A DNA stretch of 37,646 bases from the NCBI GenBank assembly GCA_910577295.1, contig CAJTLS010000025.1, positions 1 through 37,646 of the forward strand, written 5' to 3'. Below the pieces are notes generated by a model that saw only the letters and a list, made by a program, of their open reading frames with translations, was not told where the DNA came from and searched no databases. The DNA is from an uncultured Eubacterium sp. Lineage in GTDB: Bacteria; Bacillota; Clostridia; Lachnospirales; Lachnospiraceae. Numbering within the stretch: the stretch's first letter is position 1; each line of letters begins with the position of its first letter. Positions 25,719-34,187 of this stretch are shown piece by piece. The position numbers were made by a program, and so were the translations under genes.

Positions 25719-26873
25719 ATGACACAGAGTGAAAAAGCATTGCAATTACATGAACAATGGAATGGCAAAATTAATACTACATCCAAGTGCCACATTACAT
25801 CCCGCGAAGATTTGGCTATGGCATATACTCCGGGAGTGGCGGAACCATGCAAAGTAATTGCTGAAAATAGAGAAGCTGCTTATCGTTATACGATTAAATC
25901 AAACACAGTTGCTATTGTATCGGACGGCAGCGCTGTTTTAGGACTTGGCAATATCGGTGCGGAAGCCGCTTTGCCGGTCATGGAGGGCAAAGCTGTATTA
26001 TTTAAGGAGTTTGGCGGCGTAAACGCATTTCCCATCTGTCTGGACACACAGGATACGGAAGAAATTATCCGCACTATTACTCATATTGCACCTGCTTTTG
26101 GCGGTATCAATCTGGAAGATATTTCTGCGCCTCGCTGTTTTGAAATAGAAACCCGCTTGAAAGAAATATTAGATATCCCTGTTTTTCACGATGACCAGCA
26201 CGGTACTGCCATCGTTGTTCTATCCGGTATTATCAACGCCTTAAAGGTTGTCGGCAAAACAAAGGAAGACTGCCGGGTTGTCATAAACGGCGCTGGTTCC
26301 GCCGGCATTGCCATCAGCAAGCTTCTTCTGAACTATGGATTCAAACATTTGATTTTATGTGATAAATCCGGTATTTTGAACAAACAAAGTGAAAATTTAA
26401 ACTGGATGCAGAAAGAAATGATGGACGTCACAAATCTGGAAGAACGGGAGGGGACGTTAGCCGATGCTTTTGTCGGCGCCGATATTTTCGTCGGCGTATC
26501 CGCACCCGGAATCGTCAGTGAAGAGATGGTTGCCTCTATGAATCCGGATGGGATTCTGTTTGCGATGGCAAATCCGGTTCCAGAAATTATGCCAGATTTG
26601 GCAAAAAAGGCAGGCGCCAAAGTAGTCGGTACCGGACGCTCCGACTTTCCAAATCAGGTCAACAACGTAATTGCTTTCCCCGGTATTTTCAAAGGCGCCT
26701 TAGAAGGGCGCGCAAGTCAGATTACGGAAGAGATGAAGCTGGCGGCCGCTCTGGCAATCGCTTCCCTTGTTCCGGAATCAGAGCTCAATGAAAATAATAT
26801 TATGCCGGAGGCTTTTGATTCTCGGGTCGCCGACGCTGTTAGCGCTGCTGTTAAGGCACACATTCATCACTAA
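25719..26873 (+). CDS. Malic enzyme, NAD(P)-dependent
   Basis: This 384-residue enzyme decarboxylates malate to pyruvate with reduction of NAD(P). It is the short bacterial form without a phosphotransacetylase domain. Typical stretches are AYTPGVAEPCK (about 36-46), the metal-binding EDISAPRCFEIE and FHDDQHGTAIVV, the cofactor fold VINGAGSAGIAI, and ANPVPEI. GGAGGA lies six bases before the ATG. It begins a two-gene unit with the DUF4364-type gene. With citrate synthase it marks C4-acid metabolism. Which coenzyme is preferred cannot be told from sequence. Confidence 0.94.
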   Translation: MTQSEKALQLHEQWNGKINTTSKCHITSREDLAMAYTPGVAEPCKVIAENREAAYRYTIKSNTVAIVSDGSAVLGLGNIGAEAALPVMEGKAVLFKEFGGVNAFPICLDTQDTEEIIRTITHIAPAFGGINLEDISAPRCFEIETRLKEILDIPVFHDDQHGTAIVVLSGIINALKVVGKTKEDCRVVINGAGSAGIAISKLLLNYGFKHLILCDKSGILNKQSENLNWMQKEMMDVTNLEEREGTLADAFVGADIFVGVSAPGIVSEEMVASMNPDGILFAMANPVPEIMPDLAKKAGAKVVGTGRSDFPNQVNNVIAFPGIFKGALEGRASQITEEMKLAAALAIASLVPESELNENNIMPEAFDSRVADAVSAAVKAHIHH

Positions 26874-26907
26874 TTCATCATGCAGTTTAACGCACACGGA
26901 GGACATT

Positions 26908-27426
26908 ATGACAAACGGTTCCATAACAATTTATAAACTCATCATACTTTATACGCTTAGCAAGGTGGACGCCCCGCTTCCCTCCGGAATCATTTCCGAT
27001 TACATAACCAAACACGGTTATACCAACTATTTTACGTTACAAAATGCTTTTGGAGAACTTCTTCAGGCAGATTTGATTCAGGAGGATAGCACTTATCATC
27101 TTTCCTATTATACGATTACAGACGCCGGACGACAGACGCTGGCTCTCTTTGGCACCCCGCTGTCACTGGATATCCGCAAGGAAATTGATGATTATTTACA
27201 AGAAAATAAGTTTCAGATTATCGATGAAACCGCCTTTGTCAGCGACTATCACCTCACGCCGGAAGGAACTTATCTTGCCTCCTGCACAATGAGGGAGGGA
27301 AAGCGAATCCTCTTCCGGCTCGAACTGGAAGTGGCAACCGAATCGGATGCTTTAAAAGTATGCGAAAACTGGCAGGCCAATAGTGAGAAACTCTATCAGT
27401 CTGCCATTACTACTTTACTCGTATAA
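26908..27426 (+). CDS. DUF4364-type conserved protein (winged-helix-like)
   Basis: This 172-residue protein resembles, from memory, the DUF4364 family of Firmicutes. The N-terminal 85 residues (IYKLIILYTLSKV, HGYTNYFTLQNAFGELLQADLI, YYTITDAGRQTLALFG) read like a winged helix of the PadR/MarR kind, and the C-terminal half is mixed alpha/beta. The frame is open from 26767, but that region overlaps malic enzyme; the ATG at 26908 has GGAGG just before it and begins at the conserved part. It follows malic enzyme by 34 bases. It may be a transcription regulator, but no target is visible. Confidence 0.82.
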   Translation: MTNGSITIYKLIILYTLSKVDAPLPSGIISDYITKHGYTNYFTLQNAFGELLQADLIQEDSTYHLSYYTITDAGRQTLALFGTPLSLDIRKEIDDYLQENKFQIIDETAFVSDYHLTPEGTYLASCTMREGKRILFRLELEVATESDALKVCENWQANSEKLYQSAITTLLV

Positions 27427-27443
27427 CTTGATAACGGAACGAT

Positions 27444-28427
27444 TTATGCCCGATTCCGCTTGATTTTTTTCGATGGATTGAATTGCTTATATGTATACTT
27501 GTCCACTAATTTTGCCGCATTATAATCTTCGTTAAATTCCGGCCCTTTGCGAAGCTCAAAGTGCAAATGTGGGCCAAACGCCATACCTGTCGAGCCGGTC
27601 TTACCAATACAATCACCGGTATTTACTTTCTGCCCAATCTTTACTTTTATTTTAGAGCAGTGCGCATAATAGGAATACACACCGTTTCCATGATATAGTA
27701 TAATGAGCTTGCCAAAGGAACCCAAACTACTGCCTCCATGGTACTTGGCATACACTACGACGCCGGAAGAAGCTGCCCGGATATTCCGCTTTCCTCCTAA
27801 AATATCCCACCCGTAATGGCGCCCATGGTGTGTTCCACAGTGGCAATGCCATCCGTCGCCCCAACGGGGATTTTGAACCGGCACCATCCATTTTTGCTGT
27901 TTTACGGAAAAATCATCGTCAATAACTTCTTTTTCATTTTTCTTTTTGTCTGTTACCGTAACCTCATATACATAGCTTCCTTTTCTCAGTTTCGAAAACT
28001 TCAGGGCACGGTCTACTTTTTTTAAATTGAATTTCTTCTTATTTACCTTTACTTTCTTTTTGTATAATGTCTCGCCGTCGTCATCCTTAATTTCGGCCTG
28101 CACATATTTTATTTTGCGGGCGGAAATCAGCGTTCCTTTCACGTCAAAACTGGTTCCTTTGCTGATTTTTTTCGGATGGCTTACTTTCTTCAAAGTCACT
28201 TTCCAGTTGTCTGTTGGCACGGGCGTCGGCGGCTGTACCTCCGGCGTTGCTTCCGGCGTACAAGTCGGAACAACGACTGCGTTTCCGCTGACGGCATTTC
28301 CGCATACAGAATCCTCGTTCTTTTTCACCGTCTCTGCCGAAGCGGTAATCGCCGGCGTCCATAACGGAAGCATCATTGCCAACAATAAAACATAACCTGC
28401 TCTTTTTTTCATTCTTCGTACATTCAT
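27444..28427 (-). CDS. Secreted M23 (LytM-type) endopeptidase
   Basis: This 327-residue protein should cut peptide bridges in peptidoglycan outside the membrane. A signal peptide (1-31, ending ASAE) leads to a Val-Cys-Gly-Asn/Ser-Gly-Asn-Ala repeat (40-51), a Pro/Thr-rich linker (54-72) and a Lys-rich Ig-like beta domain (75-178). The LytM domain follows, with zinc ligands His204 and Asp208 (HYGWD) and His289 in HLHFE, plus His256 in YYAHCS; all catalytic residues are present. It converges with the DUF4364-type gene with 17 bases between. Its promoter seems to lie inside the terminator of the upstream gene. Confidence 0.9.
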   Translation of the reverse strand: MNVRRMKKRAGYVLLLAMMLPLWTPAITASAETVKKNEDSVCGNAVSGNAVVVPTCTPEATPEVQPPTPVPTDNWKVTLKKVSHPKKISKGTSFDVKGTLISARKIKYVQAEIKDDDGETLYKKKVKVNKKKFNLKKVDRALKFSKLRKGSYVYEVTVTDKKKNEKEVIDDDFSVKQQKWMVPVQNPRWGDGWHCHCGTHHGRHYGWDILGGKRNIRAASSGVVVYAKYHGGSSLGSFGKLIILYHGNGVYSYYAHCSKIKVKIGQKVNTGDCIGKTGSTGMAFGPHLHFELRKGPEFNEDYNAAKLVDKYTYKQFNPSKKIKRNRA

Positions 28428-28464
28428 TTTCTCTTTCCTTATTTTCCCTTTTTACATAAAATTA

Positions 28465-28529
28465 CAAAAAAAATTCGACACGACAGAATATAGTATATAC
28501 TAAAATTTACCATTCTGCAAGTGTCGAAT
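28465..28529 (-). terminator. Terminator of the lytic transglycosylase gene
   Basis: On the minus strand ATTCGACAC (28521-28529) pairs with GTGTCGAAT (28473-28481), extended by CAGAAT/ATTCTG with small bulges. It is followed by eight Ts (28465-28472). It lies 33 bases after the stop at 28562. Confidence 0.8.
28492..28520 (-). promoter_or_regulatory. Possible M23 peptidase promoter inside the terminator
   Basis: On the minus strand TTGCAG (28515-28520) and TATACT (28492-28497) are 17 bases apart and lie in the terminator hairpin. The -35 match is weak (3 of 6) and the -10 is good. Confidence 0.35.
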
Positions 28530-28561
28530 AAATTTTGTAACAAATTTAACATTTAATTATA

Positions 28562-29407
28562 TCATCCCACTCCGGTGCTTCCGACTTCCAAATATCTTAA
28601 ATAGGCGCCATAACTCATCGTAACAGTGTTGTCACCCGTTCCGACGGCAACCGTTATTTTATCGAAATCCGCCTGTGTTGCCGCAACTCCCGTTGCGATT
28701 GTCTTTCCCGATTCGGCTGTACTTTCTTTCTCCACCGCGGAAGAACTCTCTTTCGCAGTTCCCGCAGTGCTTGTCTTCACTTTTTTATCTGGAACTGTTA
28801 CGCCCTCTTTCATAAACTTTTGAATTTTTTTCACATAATTCTGCGTTTCTTTAAAAGGAGGTACGCCGCCATATTTCTGCACACGTCCGCTTCCCGCATT
28901 ATATGCGGCTGCCGCTAGCGTATAATCTCCGTTAAACTTTTTCAAATGCGCCTTTAAGAGTTTTGCCGCTCCCATAATATTTTGCTCGGCGTCAAACGGG
29001 TCTTTTATCCCCAAACCTTTTTGTTCTTCCGGCATCACCTGCATAATTCCCTGCGCGCCTGCCGAAGATACGCATTTTGGATTAAAATCCGATTCCGCCT
29101 TGGCAACAGCAACTAAAAAATCATAAGATATATCATACTTTTCTGCCGCCCGCTGAAAAATATCCTTTAATTGAGTCGTCCCGCCTTTCGCAGACGAAGC
29201 AGACTTTGATATCGTGTCCGTATTGACACTTTTGGCTGTCTGCGCCGCTCCCGACGACTTGTCTGCCTGCCATGCAAGGTTTTTCTCTTCTTGATCTAAA
29301 ATTTTTCGAAAGGGGGTAATACTGGATTTCGTTTCCCTCTCTTTTTTACTGTCTGTCTGTAAAACTGTATGAGCTGCTAAAGTCACATCATTGACTACCA
29401 TAGCCAT
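28562..29407 (-). CDS. Lytic transglycosylase (SLT domain), no signal peptide
   Basis: This 281-residue protein has an SLT domain at about 88-200 with the catalytic Glu105 (AKAESDFNP) and the family motifs SSAGAQGIMQVMP and AAAAYNAGSGRVQKYGG. Such enzymes cleave the glycan chain of peptidoglycan. The N-terminal 80 residues are polar and Ser/Thr/Lys-rich. A Ser/Thr/Ala/Glu-rich linker follows the domain, and the end is MSYGAYLRYLE. No signal peptide is visible from the chosen start. The frame is open to 29503, but AGGAGG eight bases before the ATG at 29407, and a promoter at 29441-29469, fix this start. Export could use a flagellar-type or other route. Confidence 0.88.
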   Translation of the reverse strand: MAMVVNDVTLAAHTVLQTDSKKERETKSSITPFRKILDQEEKNLAWQADKSSGAAQTAKSVNTDTISKSASSAKGGTTQLKDIFQRAAEKYDISYDFLVAVAKAESDFNPKCVSSAGAQGIMQVMPEEQKGLGIKDPFDAEQNIMGAAKLLKAHLKKFNGDYTLAAAAYNAGSGRVQKYGGVPPFKETQNYVKKIQKFMKEGVTVPDKKVKTSTAGTAKESSSAVEKESTAESGKTIATGVAATQADFDKITVAVGTGDNTVTMSYGAYLRYLEVGSTGVG

Positions 29408-29440
29408 ATTCTGTTCCTCCTCTATTCTGTCTCGCTGAAT

Positions 29441-29469
29441 ATTATACCGAAAAAATTCGTATAACGCAA
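29441..29469 (-). promoter_or_regulatory. Promoter of the lytic transglycosylase gene
   Basis: On the minus strand TTGCGT (29464-29469) and a perfect TATAAT (29441-29446) are 17 bases apart, about 35 bases before the ATG and behind the aminotransferase stop. Confidence 0.65.
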
Positions 29470-29483
29470 CTCCATTTTCAGTT

Positions 29484-30992
29484 TCACTGACGATAATATT
29501 CAAAAAAGTCCGCTAATTTCTCAGCCGCTGTTTCCAACACCTCGATTCGCGGCAGGTATACAACGCGGAAATGATCCGGCTGCTGCCAGTTAAAACCGCC
29601 GCCGTGAATTAATAATATTTTTTTATCACGAAGCAAATCGAGCGCAAATTTTTCATCGTCTTTTATATGGAACTTTTTTACATCCAATTTAGGGAAAATA
29701 TAAAATGCCGCCTTTGGCTTCACAACCGTAATCCCCGGAATATCTTTTAATTGATTATAAATAAACTCCCGCTGTTCATAGACCCGCCCTCCCGGTTTCA
29801 CATAATTTTGCACACTCTGGTATCCACCGAGAGCAGTCTGAACGATAGATTGCGCCGGTACGTTGGAACAGAGACGCATGTTGGACAACATGTTTAGGCC
29901 CTCGATATAACCTCTGGCACAATTTTTATTTCCGCTCAAAATCATCCAGCCAATGCGATATCCGGCAACCATATGAGATTTGGACAATCCGCTGAACGTA
30001 ATACAGAACAAATCCGGCGCCATGGAGGCAATAGACACATGCTCGGCCCCGTCCATAACTAGACGGTCATATATTTCATCGGAAAAAATAATTAACTGGT
30101 GTTCCCGCGCCAAATCAACTATTTGCTGCAGAATTTCTTTCGGATAAAGGGCCCCAGTAGGATTGTTCGGATTGATAATGACAATCGCTTTCGTCCTGTC
30201 AGTAATCTTTGCCCTCATATCTGCGATATCCGGATACCATTCCGCCTGCTCGTCGCATATATAATGTACCGCTTTCCCTCCTGCCAGCGTCACGCACGCC
30301 GTCCACAGTGGATAATCCGGCGATGGAATAAGCACTTCATCGCCATCGTCCAGCAGCGCCGACATACACAAGTTAATGAGTTCACTGACGCCATTCCCCG
30401 TATAAATATCATCAATGGATACATTGGGAATGTTTTTTATCTGCGCATACTGCATAATTGCTTTTCTTGCGGAAAACAACCCCTTGGAATCGGAATATCC
30501 CTGACATTCCGTTAGCTGCTGGCTCATGTCATAAATAACTTCGTCGGGCGTCCGGAAACCAAAAGGCGCCGGATTGCCAATGTTCAATTTCAAAATATGA
30601 GTTCCGGCTCTTTCCATTCTCATTGCCTCATCCACAACCGGCCCCCTCACATCATATAATACATTATCTAATTTCGTTGACTTACTAAATTCACGCATAT
30701 CTGACCCTCTTTTCCCTTTTTCCTTGTGCTCCTGTTTCACTTGCCCATCCGTTTCCGCGACCGCCGTCTGCGCTGCTTCTCCACGCAGCCATGCCGCTTC
30801 TACCCCAAGTATCTCAGCTAATACCGCCATAACGTTATGCCGTGGAAGCGTTTTCCCACTGACATACTGGCTTATCTGGCTCTTACCGAGCTTTATTCCC
30901 TGTTCCGCCGCCCGCCGGATTAAATCGACCTGTTTTATTTTTTTCGTTTTCATTACTTCATTTAATCTTTTGGAAAAAATATCTGCCTGCAA
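29484..30992 (-). CDS. XRE-type HTH fused to a class I/II aminotransferase
   Basis: This 502-residue fusion has an N-terminal XRE-like helix-turn-helix (about 5-70: IKQVDLIRRAAEQ, KSQISQYVSGKTLP), a charged linker (72-98) and a full fold-type I aminotransferase (99-502). The catalytic part has NPNNPTG (274-280), Asp305 in SDEIYDR and the PLP lysine Lys338 in SGLSKSHMVAGYRIGW, as in AlaA/AlaT-like alanine aminotransferases. The start is TTG at 30990-30992 with GGAGGG before it. An ATG at 30698, exactly where the enzyme domain begins, could give a free enzyme, but its ribosome site is weak. The architecture recalls MocR regulators but uses XRE instead of GntR. It may sense its own substrate; that is inference. 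Confidence 0.93.
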   Translation of the reverse strand: MQADIFSKRLNEVMKTKKIKQVDLIRRAAEQGIKLGKSQISQYVSGKTLPRHNVMAVLAEILGVEAAWLRGEAAQTAVAETDGQVKQEHKEKGKRGSDMREFSKSTKLDNVLYDVRGPVVDEAMRMERAGTHILKLNIGNPAPFGFRTPDEVIYDMSQQLTECQGYSDSKGLFSARKAIMQYAQIKNIPNVSIDDIYTGNGVSELINLCMSALLDDGDEVLIPSPDYPLWTACVTLAGGKAVHYICDEQAEWYPDIADMRAKITDRTKAIVIINPNNPTGALYPKEILQQIVDLAREHQLIIFSDEIYDRLVMDGAEHVSIASMAPDLFCITFSGLSKSHMVAGYRIGWMILSGNKNCARGYIEGLNMLSNMRLCSNVPAQSIVQTALGGYQSVQNYVKPGGRVYEQREFIYNQLKDIPGITVVKPKAAFYIFPKLDVKKFHIKDDEKFALDLLRDKKILLIHGGGFNWQQPDHFRVVYLPRIEVLETAAEKLADFFEYYRQ

Positions 30993-31042
30993 AGAGTTCC
31001 CTCCTTTTCAGAAAGTTCAAAGTTCAATTTTCTTTATTTATC

Positions 31043-31071
31043 ATTTTATGCTCCTTTAACCGAAATGTCAA
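31043..31071 (-). promoter_or_regulatory. Promoter of the XRE-aminotransferase gene
   Basis: On the minus strand a perfect TTGACA (31066-31071) and TAAAAT (31043-31048) are 17 bases apart. Just downstream lie direct repeats TTGAACTTTGAACTTT (about 31011-31026), which may be an operator. Confidence 0.65.
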
Positions 31072-31079
31072 TAACTTCA

Positions 31080-31916
31080 TTAAAATAGTTCATTTTCAGC
31101 TCTTGAAAGTTCATTTCTCTCTGGCTCCCGCCTAATGGTATGTATCAACAAACAGACAACAACAAAACATAGAATCTGAATAACAAACATATAAACCGCA
31201 GGAATCCGCCAATGAAAATCGTTAAATATGTTTCTGATTGCCGCGACAAGATAAGAACTCAAATTGAACATCACATGCGTTATAATCGAACCCCAAATGG
31301 TGTGCGTCTTTTCAAACAGACACGCAAGTACAATGCCGCAGATGGTGGCATATATTCCCTGTACAAGATTTTTGTGGTAAATACCGAACATGACTCCCGA
31401 AATACACGCCGCAGGTACAGCAGAAAATCCCTCTCTCAACTGCCCGTAAATCACTCCCCGAAAGAAAACTTCTTCCGCAACCGGCCCCAAAATCACAACA
31501 AGAAAAAGAATGAGAAGCGGATACGAATTGCTCAGACTGACGGAACTGGTCAGCTCCTCGTATCGCGCAAAGGCAGCGGGAAAAGCCAAATAAATCAGCA
31601 TCAGCAGAAACGACATGGCATATTGGCCAAACAGCCCGATACCCAGCAGACAAATGCCGCTTTTTACGGAAATTTTCCCTCTCGTCCTTTTTACAGGTTT
31701 TGATTTTTCGGTCTTCTTTTTGTACCAAAGCCCAAATACAAGAAGCGTCGCTGCTTTTTGTATAATATTGGCAAATAAGGTACATTGGTAATACTGTTCT
31801 TTTGAGGATGCAGATAAAACCCACAAGCCAAATACCATAGATAGCAATACGTCAATAATATAATATACAACTACAGCTAATACCGTATAACCGATTACCG
31901 GCAACCATTTCTTCAT
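31080..31916 (-). CDS. CPBP-family intramembrane protease (CAAX-like)
   Basis: This 278-residue membrane protein has about eight helices and the three ABI/CPBP motifs: EEVFFRG (Glu148-Glu149, Arg153), FGIYH (His181) and HVMFN (His214, Asn218). The family includes Rce1-like proteases and bacteriocin self-immunity proteins; all proposed catalytic residues are present. The frame is open to 31973, but the ATG at 31916 has GAGGT seven bases before it and a promoter at 31945-31973. It is divergent from argH. No bacteriocin gene was seen near it, so a general membrane-protease role is as likely as immunity. Confidence 0.9.
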   Translation of the reverse strand: MKKWLPVIGYTVLAVVVYYIIDVLLSMVFGLWVLSASSKEQYYQCTLFANIIQKAATLLVFGLWYKKKTEKSKPVKRTRGKISVKSGICLLGIGLFGQYAMSFLLMLIYLAFPAAFARYEELTSSVSLSNSYPLLILFLVVILGPVAEEVFFRGVIYGQLREGFSAVPAACISGVMFGIYHKNLVQGIYATICGIVLACLFEKTHTIWGSIITHVMFNLSSYLVAAIRNIFNDFHWRIPAVYMFVIQILCFVVVCLLIHTIRREPERNELSRAENELF

Positions 31917-31944
31917 GTCATCTACCTCGCTTTTCATTTTCCCT

Positions 31945-31973
31945 ATTTTACCATGCGCCCGCCTTGGAAGCAA
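31945..31973 (-). promoter_or_regulatory. Promoter of the CPBP protease gene
   Basis: On the minus strand TTGCTT (31968-31973) and TAAAAT (31945-31950) are 17 bases apart, about 30 bases before the ATG at 31916. Confidence 0.5.
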
Positions 31974-31984
31974 ATAATTTACGG

Positions 31985-32013
31985 TTGCGGTTTATATTTG
32001 AAAATGATAGTAT
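31985..32013 (+). promoter_or_regulatory. Promoter of argH
   Basis: TTGCGG (31985-31990) and TAGTAT (32008-32013) are 17 bases apart; an overlapping TATATA at 32011 is an alternative -10. No arginine operator was recognised. Confidence 0.4.
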
Positions 32014-32057
32014 ATAAGAAGCATAACAGAGAAAATATTTACAAATGGAGGATTCTT

Positions 32058-33434
32058 ATGAAGCTTTGGGGAGGACGATTCACGAAAGAAACTAATCAGT
32101 TGGTGCATAATTTTAATGCATCCATCTCCTACGACCAGAAATTTTATAAACAGGATATACTCGGCAGTATTGCACATGTAACTATGCTAGCAAAGCAAAA
32201 CATATTGACGGAAGAAGAAAAAGACGCCATTGTCGACGGTTTGCAAAGCATTTTGCGAGATATTGAAAACGGCACCCTGTTAATTACGCCGGAACACGAA
32301 GACATTCACAGTTTTGTGGAGGCTACGCTCATTGAACGGATTGGCGACGCAGGCAAGAAACTGCACACCGGACGCAGCCGGAATGATCAGGTGGCGTTGG
32401 ATATGAAATTATACACCCGGGATGAGATTGCAGCCCTGAACGACCTTTTAAAAGATTTGTTGTCTGTTATTCACCGGCTTATGTCGGAGCATATAGAAAC
32501 ATTTATGCCGGGCTTTACTCATCTGCAGAAAGCCCAGCCGGTTACGTTGGCTCACCATCTCGGCGCCTATTTTGAGATGTTCCGCCGCGACCGCAGCCGA
32601 CTGCGCGATATTTACGACCGGATGAATTACTGCCCTCTCGGCGCAGGCGCTCTGGCCGGCACAACATATCCTTTAGACCGGGAGTACAGCGCTTCCCTGT
32701 TAAAATTTGACGGCCCGACATGGAATAGTATGGACTCGGTCTCCGACCGCGACTACTTAATCGAATTGCTTAGCGCCCTTTCGACGATTATGATGCACAT
32801 GAGCCGCTTCTGCGAAGAAATTATTTTATGGAATTCAAATGAATATCGTTTTGTGGAAATAGACGATTCCTACTCTACCGGCTCCAGTATTATGCCGCAA
32901 AAGAAGAATCCGGATATCGCCGAACTTGTCCGCGGAAAGACAGGACGTGTGTACGGCGCACTAATTTCTCTCCTCACTACGATGAAAGGTATTCCGCTTG
33001 CCTATAATAAAGATATGCAGGAAGACAAGGAATTAACCTTTGACGCCATTGATACCGTTAAAGGATGTCTCGCACTCTTTACCGGAATGATTGACACGAT
33101 GAAATTCAATGAAGCCGTCATGGCTGCCAGCGCTAAGCGCGGATTTACCAACGCCACCGATGCCGCCGACTATCTTGTCAACCACGGCGTACCATTCCGT
33201 GACGCCCACGGAATAATCGGGCAGCTCGTACTACTCTGTATCGATAAAAATATTTCTTTAGATGAACTGCCTCTGGAAGAATACAAAAAGATATCTTCTG
33301 TGTTCGACGAAGATATTTATGAGGCTATTTCGATGAAAACCTGCGTGGAAAAGCGCAATACAATAGGCGCTCCGGGAAAAGATGCCATGGCACAAATAAT
33401 TTCCGCCAATGAAAAATATTTGCAGGAGAGTTAA
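32058..33434 (+). CDS. argH: Argininosuccinate lyase
   Basis: ArgH (458 residues) splits argininosuccinate into arginine and fumarate, the last step of arginine synthesis. Signature regions are TGRSRNDQ (104-111), THLQKAQPVT with His155, and the catalytic serine loop GSSIMPQKKNPD (275-286). The frame is open from 31953, but the ATG at 32058 begins with the canonical MKLWGGRF and has GGAGG before it. No argG is adjacent, and argF lies about 20 kb away on the other strand, so the arginine genes are scattered. A strong terminator follows. Confidence 0.96.
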   Translation: MKLWGGRFTKETNQLVHNFNASISYDQKFYKQDILGSIAHVTMLAKQNILTEEEKDAIVDGLQSILRDIENGTLLITPEHEDIHSFVEATLIERIGDAGKKLHTGRSRNDQVALDMKLYTRDEIAALNDLLKDLLSVIHRLMSEHIETFMPGFTHLQKAQPVTLAHHLGAYFEMFRRDRSRLRDIYDRMNYCPLGAGALAGTTYPLDREYSASLLKFDGPTWNSMDSVSDRDYLIELLSALSTIMMHMSRFCEEIILWNSNEYRFVEIDDSYSTGSSIMPQKKNPDIAELVRGKTGRVYGALISLLTTMKGIPLAYNKDMQEDKELTFDAIDTVKGCLALFTGMIDTMKFNEAVMAASAKRGFTNATDAADYLVNHGVPFRDAHGIIGQLVLLCIDKNISLDELPLEEYKKISSVFDEDIYEAISMKTCVEKRNTIGAPGKDAMAQIISANEKYLQES

Positions 33435-33442
33435 AACAAAAC

Positions 33443-33490
33443 AGTGAGGATATGGATTTCTTATGTTCCATATCCTCACTTTCTTTTCTT
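33443..33490. terminator. Terminator between argH and the flavodoxin-like gene
   Basis: A perfect 14-bp stem (33443-33456 and 33467-33480, AGTGAGGATATGGA) with a 10-base loop is followed by a T-rich run from 33481. It lies between convergent genes and can act on both. Confidence 0.85.
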
Positions 33491-33502
33491 CTATATTGCC
33501 GC

Positions 33503-34126
33503 CTAACGTATATAATTCGTACGAATGACCGGCTCTCGTTCAGGAAACAGGATTCCCTTTTCCTTACCAGCTTCTATACACCGGAGCAGCCATGCCATAT
33601 TGTTTCCAAGAGTACGCATCGTCTGCATCCCCTCCTCATCCTTTACTACTTCTTCGGCATTGCTTCCATGAACCTGATTCCAATATTGAGAGGACACAAC
33701 CGGCATATTATTAATCGTATAATACTTATTTATCTGGTCGAAAGTTGCACTGGCTCCCCCGCGTCGGCAGCTTACAACGGTTGCCGCCGGTTTGCCTGCC
33801 ATCTTGGCGCCACCAGAATAAAAGGCACGGTCCATAAAGGACGTAAGCGCTCCCGACGCTGCCGCATAGTGCACCGGAGTCCCAAAGATATAACCGTCCG
33901 CCTGCGCCGCTTTTTCTACAAAGTCATTGACAATATCCTTGCGAAAACACCCCTCTCCTTTCTTCGCACATACGCCGCAGCCGATACATCCGGCAATTTC
34001 TCCGACACCAAGCCACATAATCTCCGTTTCCATACCATTTTTCTCAAGCGCTCCCGCTACTTCCCGAAGTGCCGTATATGTACACCCCTCTTTGTGCGGA
34101 CTGCCATTTACTAATAATACTTTCAT
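33503..34126 (-). CDS. Flavodoxin-like NAD(P)H-dependent FMN reductase with Cys cluster
   Basis: This protein of 207 residues has a flavodoxin fold. The FMN-phosphate loop is NGSPHKEGCT (7-16) and the flavin-binding TPVHYAAASG lies near residues 85-94. A cysteine-rich insertion CIGCGVCAKKGEGC (Cys47, 50, 53, 60) is typical of the clostridial iron-sulfur or disulfide-containing flavoprotein group. It likely reduces quinones, azo or nitro compounds; the substrate is unknown. Two ATGs are available; the one at 34126 has AGGAGG eight bases before it, whereas the one at 34132 has only two, so the shorter form is preferred. Single-gene unit. Confidence 0.88.
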   Translation of the reverse strand: MKVLLVNGSPHKEGCTYTALREVAGALEKNGMETEIMWLGVGEIAGCIGCGVCAKKGEGCFRKDIVNDFVEKAAQADGYIFGTPVHYAAASGALTSFMDRAFYSGGAKMAGKPAATVVSCRRGGASATFDQINKYYTINNMPVVSSQYWNQVHGSNAEEVVKDEEGMQTMRTLGNNMAWLLRCIEAGKEKGILFPEREPVIRTNYIR

Positions 34127-34187
34127 TTCCATAACCTCCTGCTGTTTTTATTTCGCAAATTCTGGCTCCTCAGGCAGAACAGAATTT

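Noticed and set aside
30698..30992. Treating the HTH region and aminotransferase as two separate genes
   Set aside because: The frame is continuous with a strong ribosome site at the TTG start, and no stop separates the domains.
33452..34114. Plus-strand open frame of 220 codons
   Set aside because: Antisense to the flavodoxin-like gene and the argH terminator, with a composition unlike a normal protein.
34157..34187. 8-bp hairpin after the LRR gene as a terminator
   Set aside because: No T-run follows on the minus strand.
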